Assembly (NCBI RefSeq): GCF_022808675.1
Contig: NZ_JAKZKV010000006.1
Location: forward strand, 186,001 to 250,000
DNA from: Parabacteroides sp. FAFU027
Lineage (GTDB): Bacteria > Bacteroidota > Bacteroidia > Bacteroidales > UBA7332
DNA: 64,000 bases
Direction of reading: 5' to 3'
This document shows positions 1 through 8,468 of this stretch, piece by piece. Positions within the stretch are counted from its first letter, which is position 1. Each line of letters starts with the position of its first letter. The position numbers and the translations under genes are program-made. Under the pieces are notes generated by a model, which worked only from the letters and a program-made list of their open reading frames with translations, was not told where the DNA came from and made no database searches.

Positions 1-877
1 CCTTATTGACCGAGTCTTTCAGGTGCATGTAGCCGAATGCCTCGCCGATTCCTTTTTTGCGGTTATAGCACAGGGTATCGCCGGTCAGCGTTTTCCCTTT
101 GGTGACCAGTAAGGAACGGTTGAATAGCATTGAGTTTTCTTTCAGCGTATTGTACCAGCCTTTATCGGTGTAAATGGTATTTTGGTCAGATAAGATCGTC
201 GATGGACCTGCAATGTTGGCCACTTTTGTCGCGGTATTGTAGTGCAGGGTGTCGGAATAGATGGTCATCTTATCGTTGACAAGCTTCACGTTGTAGCGGA
301 AGTCTGCAATCTTGGTTGCCGGTGAATATTGTCCATAGACAGAGGTGAGCACATTAGAAGACTGCATATCCGATAGGACACCGCCGTTGAAGAAGTACCC
401 GATATTAAGCCTGCGGTCAAAGTTCAGGCTGTCTGTCAACAGGGTAACGCTTCGGTTTTCCATTTTCACGTTATACCTCAGTTTGGCCAATTGTGTATTC
501 CCATCGTAATAGAGATAATCACTGTACACAAACAATGTGTCTCCCTGCTGCATTTTTACATTACCGAAAGCTTCCAGCGAGTTGGTTTTGTCAAAAAACT
601 TGGCGCTGTCGCAATACATGTACATGTGATCCTGGCGAAAGCGGACAGAATCATGTAGCAACTGGTAGTCAGCGCCTCTGAATTTGTCGTATTCAAGAAC
701 ACTGGCGTATTCAAGATTTACCTTTGTCCCTTTCCGGTGAATAATCGGTTTTGTGGGCAGTGTACTGGGCTTATTTTTGTTCGTTTGCGCTACTATGCAA
801 ACTGCAAACAGGCATAAAATACTGCCTGTTAGTATTTTATGCCTGTTGTATAGATAGTTATGGAATTTTCTTGTCAT
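1..877 (-). CDS. OstA/LptA-like LPS-transport family protein (partial, C-terminus outside window)
   Basis: The gene reads leftwards from an ATG at 875-877 and runs off the window edge with no stop, giving 292 codons. An N-terminal hydrophobic stretch ending in the VAQ region (about residues 14-30) looks like a signal peptide. The rest is a repetitive beta-strand pattern built around units such as MYMYCDSAKFFD, LFVYSDYLYYDG, MTIYSDTLHYN and NTIYTDKGWYN. This is typical of the OstA-like beta-jellyroll family, whose E. coli member LptA carries lipopolysaccharide across the periplasm. It starts 13 bases after the stop of the SurA-like gene and is the last visible gene of that operon, so a role in outer-membrane biogenesis fits. 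The exact role of Bacteroidota OstA-like proteins is less settled than that of LptA. Confidence 0.82.
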   Translation of the reverse strand, partial: MTRKFHNYLYNRHKILTGSILCLFAVCIVAQTNKNKPSTLPTKPIIHRKGTKVNLEYASVLEYDKFRGADYQLLHDSVRFRQDHMYMYCDSAKFFDKTNSLEAFGNVKMQQGDTLFVYSDYLYYDGNTQLAKLRYNVKMENRSVTLLTDSLNFDRRLNIGYFFNGGVLSDMQSSNVLTSVYGQYSPATKIADFRYNVKLVNDKMTIYSDTLHYNTATKVANIAGPSTILSDQNTIYTDKGWYNTLKENSMLFNRSLLVTKGKTLTGDTLCYNRKKGIGEAFGYMHLKDSVNK

Positions 878-890
878 ATCATTCAATTAC

Positions 891-2258
891 TTACTTCACC
901 CAGCCGGAGTACTGGTACTTACATTTATTGTATTCCGGTTTAATTCTGATGTAGGTGTCAGTAATCTTCTTTTTAATCCAGCTTTGAATAATCTCGTTTC
1001 TTTTTTTCTCCTCTACCATTTGCTTCAATGCTTGATAGTCTTCGCTGGCATTTGCTTTATGTCCTTCCACACGGCTTTTGAGCTTTACGATAGCGCAGAC
1101 CTCTTTGTTGTTTTTGTTGATCATACGGAATGGTTTGGAGATATCGCCCACGTTCATGTCTTCGATTACGCGCGCCACTTCCGGAGGTAATTGCTGCATT
1201 TCAAAACGGGAAGTACTGCTATAGGTATTTGGATCATTAAAGAGCATCAGACCGTTGTTGTTTCGGGTGTCTTTATCCATAGAAATAAACTGGGCCGCTT
1301 CGTCGAAAGTGAATTTTTTATTCTTTAAATCGTTGGAGATGGAGTCCAGACGTAGTAACGCTTCCTTGATTGCACTCTCTTCCACTTTTGGTTTTAATAG
1401 AATGTGGCGGCAGTTGACGCGGTCACCACGTTTTTCAATCAGTTGGATGATGTGAAATCCATATTCCGTTTCCACTACTTTGGAAACTTTTTTCGGATCT
1501 TGAAGGTTAAAAGCGACGTTGGCAAATTCGGGAACCAATTGGCCTTTTCCCATAAAGCCCAGTTCTCCTCCGTGTTTGGCTGATTCCGCATCTTCAGAGT
1601 AAAGTACGGCTAAAGTCGAGAATTCTGATTCGCCTTTGTTTACGCGGTCAGCATAATCACGCAGACGGTCTTTAACGGCATCAATCTCCTTTTGGGGAAT
1701 GCGGGGCTCAAGTACCACGATTTGCGCCTCTACCCGGGTTGGGATAAACGGTACGCTGTCTTTCGGTACGGTTTCAAAGTAGCGGCGAACATCTGACGGG
1801 GTTACCTTGATCGTTCCCACAATCTTCTTCTGGACCTGTTTTATCGTTTCTCTGTCACGAACCTGGTCTTTTTTTACCTCCCGGATTTCGTTGTATGACT
1901 TGTTGAAATATTCTTCCAGTTTCTCTTTAGAGCCGATTTGCGAGATGTAGTAGTTTAACTCTGCATCCACCTGCTGTAGTATGCTTGTTTCAGGAACTAC
2001 AATACTGTCGAGGTTTGCCTGGTGAAGGAAAAGTTTTTGTAATGCTATTTGCTCCGGGATGGTGCAATAAGGATCGCCGTTGATTTTTTCACCAGCAGCC
2101 GTCATGCTTATTCGCTGTTCTTCTACCTGGGATTTGAGGATGGCTTCATCGCCTACTACCCAAATGACTTCGTCAATAACGTTGTCCTGCGCTAATGCAG
2201 AGTACCCCACCAGCAGAGTGGCGGCAAACAGGCTGAGAGTTCGGATTGATTTATACAT
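891..2258 (-). CDS. SurA-like periplasmic chaperone / parvulin peptidyl-prolyl isomerase
   Basis: This 455-residue exported protein starts with a signal peptide (hydrophobic residues 7-20, probable cleavage after ALA near residue 23). A SurA-type N-terminal helical region follows (about 25-170), then two parvulin-like domains at about 175-280 and 283-395. The first has the family signatures GGELGFMGKGQLVPEF and YGFHIIQLIEKRGD; the second begins CRHILLKP. The family catalyses proline isomerisation and escorts outer-membrane proteins through the periplasm. It lies 29 bases after the lipoprotein gene upstream and 13 bases before the OstA-like gene, with all genes on the same strand, which fits a single envelope-assembly operon. 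Whether the second, more divergent domain is catalytically active cannot be judged by eye. Confidence 0.88.
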   Translation of the reverse strand: MYKSIRTLSLFAATLLVGYSALAQDNVIDEVIWVVGDEAILKSQVEEQRISMTAAGEKINGDPYCTIPEQIALQKLFLHQANLDSIVVPETSILQQVDAELNYYISQIGSKEKLEEYFNKSYNEIREVKKDQVRDRETIKQVQKKIVGTIKVTPSDVRRYFETVPKDSVPFIPTRVEAQIVVLEPRIPQKEIDAVKDRLRDYADRVNKGESEFSTLAVLYSEDAESAKHGGELGFMGKGQLVPEFANVAFNLQDPKKVSKVVETEYGFHIIQLIEKRGDRVNCRHILLKPKVEESAIKEALLRLDSISNDLKNKKFTFDEAAQFISMDKDTRNNNGLMLFNDPNTYSSTSRFEMQQLPPEVARVIEDMNVGDISKPFRMINKNNKEVCAIVKLKSRVEGHKANASEDYQALKQMVEEKKRNEIIQSWIKKKITDTYIRIKPEYNKCKYQYSGWVK

Positions 2259-2287
2259 GTATGAATTTCTTTGCTTCGAAAAGTTGA

Positions 2288-3142
2288 TTATTTGTGAGTA
2301 AATACAACGGCCTCTTTTTTATCCATCGCTTTTTTGAGAAGATCATGCCTGAACTGTTGCAAATAGCTGGTTTTTCGTTGAGCAATAAGCTGGTTCCGGA
2401 TCTCTTCACGGGCGTAGTCTTCGGGGTATTTGCTTCCGGCAGGAGCAAATTCACTGACCGCCAGCATATAGTAGAAAACGCTGTCTTTTACTTCCACTAC
2501 CCGTTTAGCCCTGATCTGAGGAGCGAAATTACTGTAATTTCCTGGCATTTTAGACAAAGCGGTATTCAAATCGGTCCACTTTTCAGCGAAATAGTCGTAG
2601 TCAGCGGCATGCTGGATAGCGTATTTCCCGATTTTATCCATATCGTCATCGTTATGGAGAGCCATCCAGCTACGCAGTTGGCCGCGTTGAGGTGCATTGA
2701 GCGGGACTTTTACGAATATTCCCTTTATCAGCCCGCTTTTCAGTTTCAGCTCATCGGCATGATTGTCGTAATAGGATTGTACCTCTTCGTCCGATATCTC
2801 TTTACTGAGTTTCTCGTCGATCAGGTATCGCTGATATTCCGAAGTGATTAACTGACGGCGGTATTCCTCCACCATTTGGTCAATCTTCTCTTTGTCGGGA
2901 ATGTTTTTGCTGGCGATGTTATAAACAAGCTGATCGGTCACCCAGCTTTCGATAAAGCTACGGGCAAACAATGCGCTGTCCTTTGGAGATATCCCTTCGG
3001 GTAGTGCGTTTTTAAGATCGCTCATAAACAAGTATTTTCCCTTTACCTCAGCCAAAACCTCTTTCTCGGGAGAAGAGGTTTCTTTTTTGCAGGCAGGTAA
3101 AAGGAAAATACAAGCTAACATTCCAACCAGTAATTTATTCAT
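2288..3142 (-). CDS. SurA/PpiC-type chaperone-like lipoprotein lacking an obvious isomerase domain
   Basis: This is a 284-residue lipoprotein: residues 1-18 are a signal sequence with lipobox LLPAC (Cys18) followed by lysines. The mature part opens with VLAEVKGKYLFMSDLKNALPEG, as in the N-terminal helical domain of SurA/PrsA/PpiD proteins, and goes on with mainly helical, charged sequence including EEVQSYYDNHADELK. No parvulin signature comparable to the GGELGF motifs of its two neighbours is visible, so it is probably a holdase-type chaperone and not an isomerase. It sits in the middle of the operon, 51 bases after the 667-residue isomerase gene and 29 bases before the SurA-like gene. Similar three-gene sets are common in Bacteroidales; this is recalled, not searched. 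Confidence 0.75.
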   Translation of the reverse strand: MNKLLVGMLACIFLLPACKKETSSPEKEVLAEVKGKYLFMSDLKNALPEGISPKDSALFARSFIESWVTDQLVYNIASKNIPDKEKIDQMVEEYRRQLITSEYQRYLIDEKLSKEISDEEVQSYYDNHADELKLKSGLIKGIFVKVPLNAPQRGQLRSWMALHNDDDMDKIGKYAIQHAADYDYFAEKWTDLNTALSKMPGNYSNFAPQIRAKRVVEVKDSVFYYMLAVSEFAPAGSKYPEDYAREEIRNQLIAQRKTSYLQQFRHDLLKKAMDKKEAVVFTHK

Positions 3143-3193
3143 CCGGTCTTAGTTAATTGTTGGGGTAAAGATAGAATGATTTTACGGCAATCT

Positions 3194-5197
3194 CTACTGT
3201 TTAACCGTTTTTAAGACCGCCTCGTTTATCTCTACTTTGTACTTATCATTCAGGCCTTTAATCCATTTTTCTTCCAGGTAATTCTGGTAATCGGCGGTTA
3301 CCAGGCCGCGAACGTCAGCGTACTCTTCCGGGCCTTTTGTTAACACTTTTCCCACGGTGAAGTAATATGGGTACTGGCTGTCAGGAATGTACTCGGCTCC
3401 TTTGAATGCTTTGGCGTCCACCACTTTGTTTTCACCTTTTGCGAAAAGTCCTTTTTCAACTTTTACACGGGTGACAGAGTCGTTCAACGCTTTGCGTAGT
3501 ACGTAAACTACTGAGTCAGAACCTGTTTTTTTGATGATCGACTGCGCTCTCTTTATAGTCTCTTTGTCTTTGCAATAGACGATCAGCCCTTTATATTTCG
3601 GTGCGTTCCAGTTGTAGTTGGCTTTGTTTTGTTCAAAATATTTTTTGAGGCCATCGTTGTCTTTGGATGCTTTGTCCCAAACTTCACGATTGCTGATTTC
3701 AAACAACAGCATACCATCGTGGTATTCTTGCATAAGGTTGCGGAATTCCGGATATTTGGATTCCAGTTTGCTGTCTTCGTAGCTCAATACAGAGTTGTCA
3801 ACGTATTCTTTGTAATTGTTGCGGATAAAGTCAGCAGCCGATTTTTTATTTTCACTGCTTCTTCCTTTTAATGTTGCGGCAAACTCTTTCTGGGTAAATG
3901 CTTTACCGTCAACTTTGAAGACCGGTTTTGTCAGTTCTGCAGCTGCTAACTGATAGGCTGAATCAGAAGGGAATCCCGCTTTGTCAGCAAGTGCGATCAT
4001 CTCGTTTAGTGCCGCGGCATCTTCTGTCAGGTTGTACTCTTTTTTTAGTCTGGCGATCATCATATCTTTGCCACCCTCGGCTCGTTGGTCACGCATAAAC
4101 ATGCGCACGATCTCGGCTTTCTTGTCTTCAAATGGCTCGAGTCCTTTTTTGTCAAGGAGCTTAACGATGTGCCAGCCGAAGCGGGTCTTAAACGGCTCGG
4201 AGATATCGCCTTTATTTTTCAGGGAAAATGCAGTGTTTTCAAATTCCTTAATCATGCGGTTGATGCCAAACCAGGGCAGCTCTCCGCCTTTTGCAGCCGA
4301 TCCGCGGTCGTCTGATTTGACGCTGGCCACGCGGCTAAAGTCCTCACCCTTGCGTAGTTCGTTATAGATAGCCTGAATCTCATTCTTTGCATCCGCCTCG
4401 GCAATGTCTGCCGGGATGGAGTCGTTTTTCGGTTTTACGGCCTTCATGATGTGAGCCACAAGTACCTGTCCCGGATCCTGACGACGGCTGTGCACCAATA
4501 TCAGGTGGTAGCCAAAGTCGGTGCGGATGGGTTTGCTTACCTGCCCTACAGAGGTATTGTATGCTGCCAGTTCAAATGGGTATACCGTCATAAATGATGA
4601 AATGTATCCCAGATAGCCTTTGTTTTCCGCTTTAGATGGATCTTCGGAATATTTTTCAGCCAGTTTCGCGAAAAGATTTTTATCAATAACAGGTTGTTTT
4701 GCCGCTTTTCCACCTTTTACAAATGCTGCAGGAACAAGCTGTTTGCGGATGTCCATCAGCTTATTGTAGGCTGCCAGCGTGTCTGCTGAAGTAGGATTTT
4801 CGGGTAGTCTGATCAGGATATGGCTGACTTCCACATTTTCCTTCATCCTCTCGTATGCTTCACGGGCGAACTTATCATCCGCACTTTTGTCAGTCAGATA
4901 AGGCTGTGCCAGTTGGCGACGGTATCCGGATAGTTCATTAACAAATGATTTGGTCGTGTCAAGTCCCAGTTTTTCGGCCTCGATTACTTTAAGTTTGAAG
5001 TTTTTAAACAACACCATGTATTCATCCAGTGATTTTTTGTCCATGGAGGTCGCGGAGTTGTTTTTATTGTAAATGTATTCAAACTCAGACTTTTTAATTT
5101 CTTTGCCATTAATCTTCATAATGACCGGATCATTCGTTTGCGCACTTGCTCCACAAGCAACGATTGACAAAGAGAGTGCTAACAAATTTCTTCTCAT
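3194..5197 (-). CDS. Two-domain parvulin-type peptidyl-prolyl isomerase, exported
   Basis: First gene of the leftward envelope operon, 667 residues. The signal sequence ends near residue 19-20. VAC-G at residues 13-16 could also serve as a lipobox, so whether it is soluble or lipid-anchored is open. Residues 24-110 form the SurA/PpiD-like N-terminal region (VIMKINGKEIKKSEFEYIYN). Two parvulin domains follow: one opening EVSHILIRLP at about 123 and ending FGYHLILVHS, the other opening VLVAHIMKAV at about 245 and ending FGWHIVKLLDKKG. The C-terminal 300 residues are helical and unassigned. The likely job is folding or quality control of outer-membrane proteins. A promoter -10-like element (TATATTTG on the minus strand) sits at 5267-5274. 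Confidence 0.88.
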   Translation of the reverse strand: MRRNLLALSLSIVACGASAQTNDPVIMKINGKEIKKSEFEYIYNKNNSATSMDKKSLDEYMVLFKNFKLKVIEAEKLGLDTTKSFVNELSGYRRQLAQPYLTDKSADDKFAREAYERMKENVEVSHILIRLPENPTSADTLAAYNKLMDIRKQLVPAAFVKGGKAAKQPVIDKNLFAKLAEKYSEDPSKAENKGYLGYISSFMTVYPFELAAYNTSVGQVSKPIRTDFGYHLILVHSRRQDPGQVLVAHIMKAVKPKNDSIPADIAEADAKNEIQAIYNELRKGEDFSRVASVKSDDRGSAAKGGELPWFGINRMIKEFENTAFSLKNKGDISEPFKTRFGWHIVKLLDKKGLEPFEDKKAEIVRMFMRDQRAEGGKDMMIARLKKEYNLTEDAAALNEMIALADKAGFPSDSAYQLAAAELTKPVFKVDGKAFTQKEFAATLKGRSSENKKSAADFIRNNYKEYVDNSVLSYEDSKLESKYPEFRNLMQEYHDGMLLFEISNREVWDKASKDNDGLKKYFEQNKANYNWNAPKYKGLIVYCKDKETIKRAQSIIKKTGSDSVVYVLRKALNDSVTRVKVEKGLFAKGENKVVDAKAFKGAEYIPDSQYPYYFTVGKVLTKGPEEYADVRGLVTADYQNYLEEKWIKGLNDKYKVEINEAVLKTVKQ

Positions 5198-5266
5198 GCT
5201 ATCAAAACAATTTTTAGACGGTTAATCGTGATAAAAATAAAATACTCTATTCTAACGAAGCGAGCG

Positions 5267-5274
5267 CAAATATA
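5267..5274 (-). promoter_or_regulatory. Predicted Bacteroidota -7 element for the envelope operon
   Basis: Read on the minus strand this is TATATTTG, an exact match to the Bacteroidota -7 consensus TAnnTTTG, about 70 bases before the ATG of the 667-residue isomerase gene. A TTG at the ideal -33 distance is not obvious. Together with the guaB promoter it accounts for most of the otherwise empty divergent region 5198-5524, where nothing else was recognised. Confidence 0.5.
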
Positions 5275-5463
5275 GTGTTCTATTCGTCAACTTGGTCTAT
5301 TTTATTTAGGCTTTTTTGGTGATATTCTTTATCGGAGTAAAAACTTTACGCCTAAGTAGCGTTGTTGGAAGAGGTGGGAAGATGACTGTTTGCGGCTTCA
5401 GAAGGCTGATTCCCCTGTTTTTAATTAAGATTGAAGATAAATGAACTCAGTTTACTCTTGATT

Positions 5464-5495
5464 TTTGGACATTATGATGGTTTTGAGTATCTTTG
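5464..5495 (+). promoter_or_regulatory. Bacteroidota-type promoter for guaB
   Basis: TTTG at 5464-5467 is followed after exactly 20 bases by TATCTTTG at 5488-5495. This matches the Bacteroidota sigma-A consensus (TTTG, 19-21 bases, TAnnTTTG) in full. The guaB ATG lies 29 bases downstream of the -7 element, so the 5' leader would be short. Confidence 0.8.
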
Positions 5496-5524
5496 CCCAA
5501 TTTTTATCGAAAAAAGAATAAGGT

Positions 5525-7027
5525 ATGGCACAGTATTTAAATGACATCTCCAGAACATTCAGCGAATACTTATTGATTCCGGGACTTACAACCAAAGATT
5601 GTACGCTCGAAAATATTTCACTGAAGACTCCGCTTGTCAAATTCAGAAAAGACGAAGCTCCGTCGATATCCCTCAATATTCCGTTTGTATCGGCTATCAT
5701 GCAGTCGGTGTCGGATCACAAAATGGCCATTGCCCTGGCTCGTAATGGGGGGCTTTCTTTTATTTTCGGATCACAAAGCATCGAATCTCAGGCAGAAATG
5801 GTGCGTAAGGTGAAAACCTACAAAGCCGGATTCGTTGTAAGCAACGCCAACCTGACTCCCGAACATACCCTTCGTGATGTGATTGCACTGAAAGCGGCAT
5901 CCGGTCATGGTACAATTGGTATTACAGAAGATGGTACATCAGAAGGAAAGCTGCTTGGTATTGTAACCGGACGTGATTACCGCATTACCCGCGATAGCAT
6001 GGATAAGAAGGTAAAAGAGTTTATGACTCCGTTTTCTAAACTTGTGACCGGTGAACTGGGCATCTCAATTACTGACGCAAACGACATTATCTGGGATAAT
6101 AAGTTGAATTGCCTTCCTATTATTGACAAAGATCAAAACCTCAAATACCTGGTTTTCCGTAAAGATTACGAGAATCACAAGGCAAATCCCAACGAACTGT
6201 CAGACGACAACATGAAATTGCTTGTGGGCGCCGGTATCAATACCCGCGACTACAAAGAGCGTGTACCGAAGCTGGTTGAAGCCGGTGTCGATGTTATGTG
6301 TATCGACTCTTCAGATGGTTTCTCTGAATACCAGAAAGAGACTCTCGAATATATCAAATCTACTTTTGGTGATCAGGTAAGAGTGGGTGCCGGTAACGTG
6401 GTTGACCGTGACGGATTCCTTTACCTGGCAGAAGCTGGTGCTGACTTTATTAAAGTGGGTGTAGGTGGCGGTTCTATCTGTATTACCCGTGAGCAGAAAG
6501 GTATCGGTCGTGGCCAGGCTACAGCGATTATCGAAGTGGCAGAGGCGCGTGATGAATATTTCAGAAAAACCGGGGTGTATATTCCTATCTGTTCTGACGG
6601 TGGTATTGTACAAGACTATCACATGGTGCTGGCTTTGGCTATGGGTGCCGATTTCATTATGATGGGACGCTATTTTGCCCGTTTCGATGAAAGTCCTACC
6701 CGTAAACTGATGGTTAACGGCAATTACATGAAAGAGTACTGGGGCGAAGGTTCAAACCGTGCCCGTAACTGGCAACGTTACGATGCCGGTGGCAGTGAAG
6801 GCCTTAAATTCGAAGAAGGGGTTGACAGCTTCGTGCCTTACGCAGGTAAACTGAAAGACAACTTAGCGATCACGCTGGGTAAAATAAAATCAACCATGAG
6901 CAGTTGTGGCGTGATGTCTCTGGATGATTTGAAGCAAAATGCTAAAATCACTCTCGTGTCATCGACCAGTATCATAGAAGGTGGTGCACACGACGTAGTG
7001 GTAAAAGACTCTCATAACAACGGATAA
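5525..7027 (+). CDS. guaB: Inosine-5'-monophosphate dehydrogenase, Tritrichomonas-foetus-like type
   Basis: IMP dehydrogenase oxidises IMP to XMP with NAD+, the committed step of GTP synthesis. The 500-residue protein has the barrel split by a CBS region (about residues 105-220). The catalytic loop reads [14 protein letters not shown] with the nucleophile Cys319. Other residues match the T. foetus enzyme at the same numbers, as I recall them: Arg241, Asp261, Lys310, Asp358, Arg382, Arg418-Tyr419 (in NWQRYD) and Glu431. The Glu in place of the usual Gln at 431, and the [18 protein letters not shown] loop, set it apart from the classical E. coli-type sequence (GPGSICTTR). It ends in a [15 protein letters not shown] tail. 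It has its own promoter and terminator and reads divergently from the envelope operon. Confidence 0.95.
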   Translation: MAQYLNDISRTFSEYLLIPGLTTKDCTLENISLKTPLVKFRKDEAPSISLNIPFVSAIMQSVSDHKMAIALARNGGLSFIFGSQSIESQAEMVRKVKTYKAGFVVSNANLTPEHTLRDVIALKAASGHGTIGITEDGTSEGKLLGIVTGRDYRITRDSMDKKVKEFMTPFSKLVTGELGISITDANDIIWDNKLNCLPIIDKDQNLKYLVFRKDYENHKANPNELSDDNMKLLVGAGINTRDYKERVPKLVEAGVDVMCIDSSDGFSEYQKETLEYIKSTFGDQVRVGAGNVVDRDGFLYLAEAGADFIKVGVGGGSICITREQKGIGRGQATAIIEVAEARDEYFRKTGVYIPICSDGGIVQDYHMVLALAMGADFIMMGRYFARFDESPTRKLMVNGNYMKEYWGEGSNRARNWQRYDAGGSEGLKFEEGVDSFVPYAGKLKDNLAITLGKIKSTMSSCGVMSLDDLKQNAKITLVSSTSIIEGGAHDVVVKDSHNNG

Positions 7028-7050
7028 TTGATTCGTTGATTCAAAATAAT

Positions 7051-7084
7051 AAAAGGCTTCGGGGTTACCGGAGCCTTTTTTATT
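7051..7084 (+). terminator. Rho-independent terminator of guaB
   Basis: A 12-bp stem (AAAAGGCTTCGG with CCGGAGCCTTTT, one G-T wobble) and a 5-base loop, followed by a run of T residues. It begins 23 bases after the guaB stop codon. Confidence 0.85.
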
Positions 7085-7096
7085 TCTATAAAGTCC

Positions 7097-7129
7097 AAAC
7101 CTAACAGGTTTTCAAAACCTGTTAGGTTT
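7097..7129. repeat. Perfect 16-bp palindrome with one-base loop
   Basis: AAACCTAACAGGTTTT (7097-7112) and its exact reverse complement (7114-7129) flank a single C. It lies between the guaB terminator and the terminator of the convergent GH43 gene. I recall palindromes with the CCTAACAGGTTTT core as recurrent intergenic elements in Bacteroidota genomes; that is from memory. A second, smaller palindrome (ATCCCGC-AA-GCGGGAT) follows at 7139-7154. Confidence 0.8.
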
Positions 7130-7210
7130 TATCTTCTTATCCCGCAAGCGGGATCAATGAAAGAAATGGCTTTACGACATCCTCTCAATTATCCAGAATT
7201 AAATCATGTA

Positions 7211-7253
7211 AAAAGCCGCAAACAGGGCCCTCTATTCCCTGATTTGCGGCTTA
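7211..7253 (-). terminator. Terminator of the GH43 gene
   Basis: Arms AAGCCGCAAACAGGG and CCCTGATTTGCGGCTT pair with one bulged base. Read on the minus strand the hairpin is followed by TTTT. It is 21 bases downstream of the GH43 stop codon. Confidence 0.75.
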
Positions 7254-7273
7254 TTACTGTCTTTATATCAAGA

Positions 7274-8257
7274 TTATTTTGCAGGTTTCACCCCTTCGGT
7301 GGTCATTTGTACCCGTTTCATCGTGCCATCGGGATTGTAGTTAAGATAATCGATACATACCGAACGGCGAAAGCTTCCTCCGTTTACATCCATTCCCCCG
7401 TTATGGTAAATGAAATACCATTTCCCTTTAAACTCAATAATGGCCTGGTGGTTGGTGTTAGAGTTACCAGCCAGCTCATTCAGAATGCCTTTGTATTCAT
7501 ACGGACCGGTAATCTTTTTACTCATTGCATAACAGATCTTCTCGGGGAATTCAGTCGCATAGGAGAGGTAGTACCAGTCGCCACGTTTGTGGATCCAGGG
7601 AGCTTCAGTATAGCGTGGCAGATTGATAGGCATAATCTCACCTTCGGTCTCGATCATGTTTTCTTTCAGTTTGATGCAGTAGCATTGCGTATTTCCCCAG
7701 ATCATATAAGCCTGTCCGTCTTTGTCGATCATGACAGTCGGGTCGATATCATCCCAGGATATTTTGGTGTATTTGGTAGTCATATCATTGGTGATAAGCG
7801 CTGACCCTCGGGCGTCCGTAAATGGACCGGTCGGACTGTCGGATACCGCTACACCGATTGCTTTACCATGAATTGTTCCGTGAGAAATAGCGACATACCA
7901 ATAAAACTTACCGTTACGTTCGATTACCTGGCCAGCCCAGGCATCGCCACTCGCCCATTTAAAGTCGGAAGTTTTCAACGGTGTCGGATGTTCGGTCCAG
8001 TTGACCATATCATCGGACGAGAATACCGCCCAATCATTCATGACATATCGGTTCTGCGGTGAAGGACATACATCGTGGCCGGCATAGAGATATACTTTGC
8101 CTTTATAGACCATTGCAGCCGGGTCGGCTGTATATTTGTGGCGGATGATGGGGTTGCCATTGGCATGAAAGGTGGTGTCTTTCGTTACGGTTTGAGCATT
8201 AATCAATTGAAAAGCAGACAGCACTAAGGCTGCCATCAGAAAAAAGGATTTTCTCAT
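7274..8257 (-). CDS. Secreted glycoside hydrolase family 43 (arabinosidase/xylosidase type)
   Basis: A 327-residue protein with a signal peptide (hydrophobic residues 5-19, cleavage near INA-Q at 21/22) and a five-bladed beta-propeller typical of GH43. The three expected acidic residues are visible: Asp45 in YTADPA (base), Asp172 in DDIDPTVM (pKa modulator) and Glu218 in YTEAPW (acid). GH43 enzymes cut arabinose- or xylose-containing side chains of plant polysaccharides; the exact substrate cannot be told from sequence alone. It stands alone with its own terminator and an upstream TATATTTG box, and has no SusC/SusD partner beside it, so it acts in the periplasm or outside. The start ATG agrees with the signal peptide. 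Confidence 0.88.
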   Translation of the reverse strand: MRKSFFLMAALVLSAFQLINAQTVTKDTTFHANGNPIIRHKYTADPAAMVYKGKVYLYAGHDVCPSPQNRYVMNDWAVFSSDDMVNWTEHPTPLKTSDFKWASGDAWAGQVIERNGKFYWYVAISHGTIHGKAIGVAVSDSPTGPFTDARGSALITNDMTTKYTKISWDDIDPTVMIDKDGQAYMIWGNTQCYCIKLKENMIETEGEIMPINLPRYTEAPWIHKRGDWYYLSYATEFPEKICYAMSKKITGPYEYKGILNELAGNSNTNHQAIIEFKGKWYFIYHNGGMDVNGGSFRRSVCIDYLNYNPDGTMKRVQMTTEGVKPAK

Positions 8258-8300
8258 GGTGGAAAAGAGATTAAAGTGTTATGTGATAATTCATTGGATG

Positions 8301-8332
8301 CAAATATAAAATATTAGTGTAATATATACACT
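8301..8332 (-). promoter_or_regulatory. Predicted GH43 promoter -7 box with an adjacent palindrome
   Basis: 8301-8308 reads TATATTTG on the minus strand, 44 bases before the GH43 start codon, matching TAnnTTTG. Just upstream, 8316-8332 is a perfect interrupted palindrome, AGTGTA-ATATA-TACACT. It lies where the -33 element would be expected, and no good -33 is seen, so it could be a regulator site. Both readings are inference. Confidence 0.45.
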
Positions 8333-8426
8333 TATCTATTAGTTCAAAAATAACATGAAATTCGTTCATCCAACAGTAAAAACAGGAAAGTCCACTTGAT
8401 TTTGTTATTTGTCCACCCGGGTACGT

Positions 8427-8461
8427 TAGTGAAGGTGCGACTTTAAGTCCCGCCTTCACTA
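8427..8461. repeat. 16-bp imperfect hairpin downstream of the 271-residue gene
   Basis: TAGTGAAGGTGCGACT pairs with AGTCCCGCCTTCACTA across a 3-base loop, with two imperfect positions (one wobble). There is no T-run on either side, so it is either a terminator without a U-tract or a repeat-type palindrome. It starts 8 bases past the stop of the neighbouring minus-strand gene. Confidence 0.6.
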
Positions 8462-8468
8462 GCCATTT

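Noticed and set aside
7157-7804. Plus-strand open frame of 215 codons opposite the GH43 gene
   Set aside because: Covers the terminators and the antisense of a gene whose catalytic residues are all conserved on the other strand.
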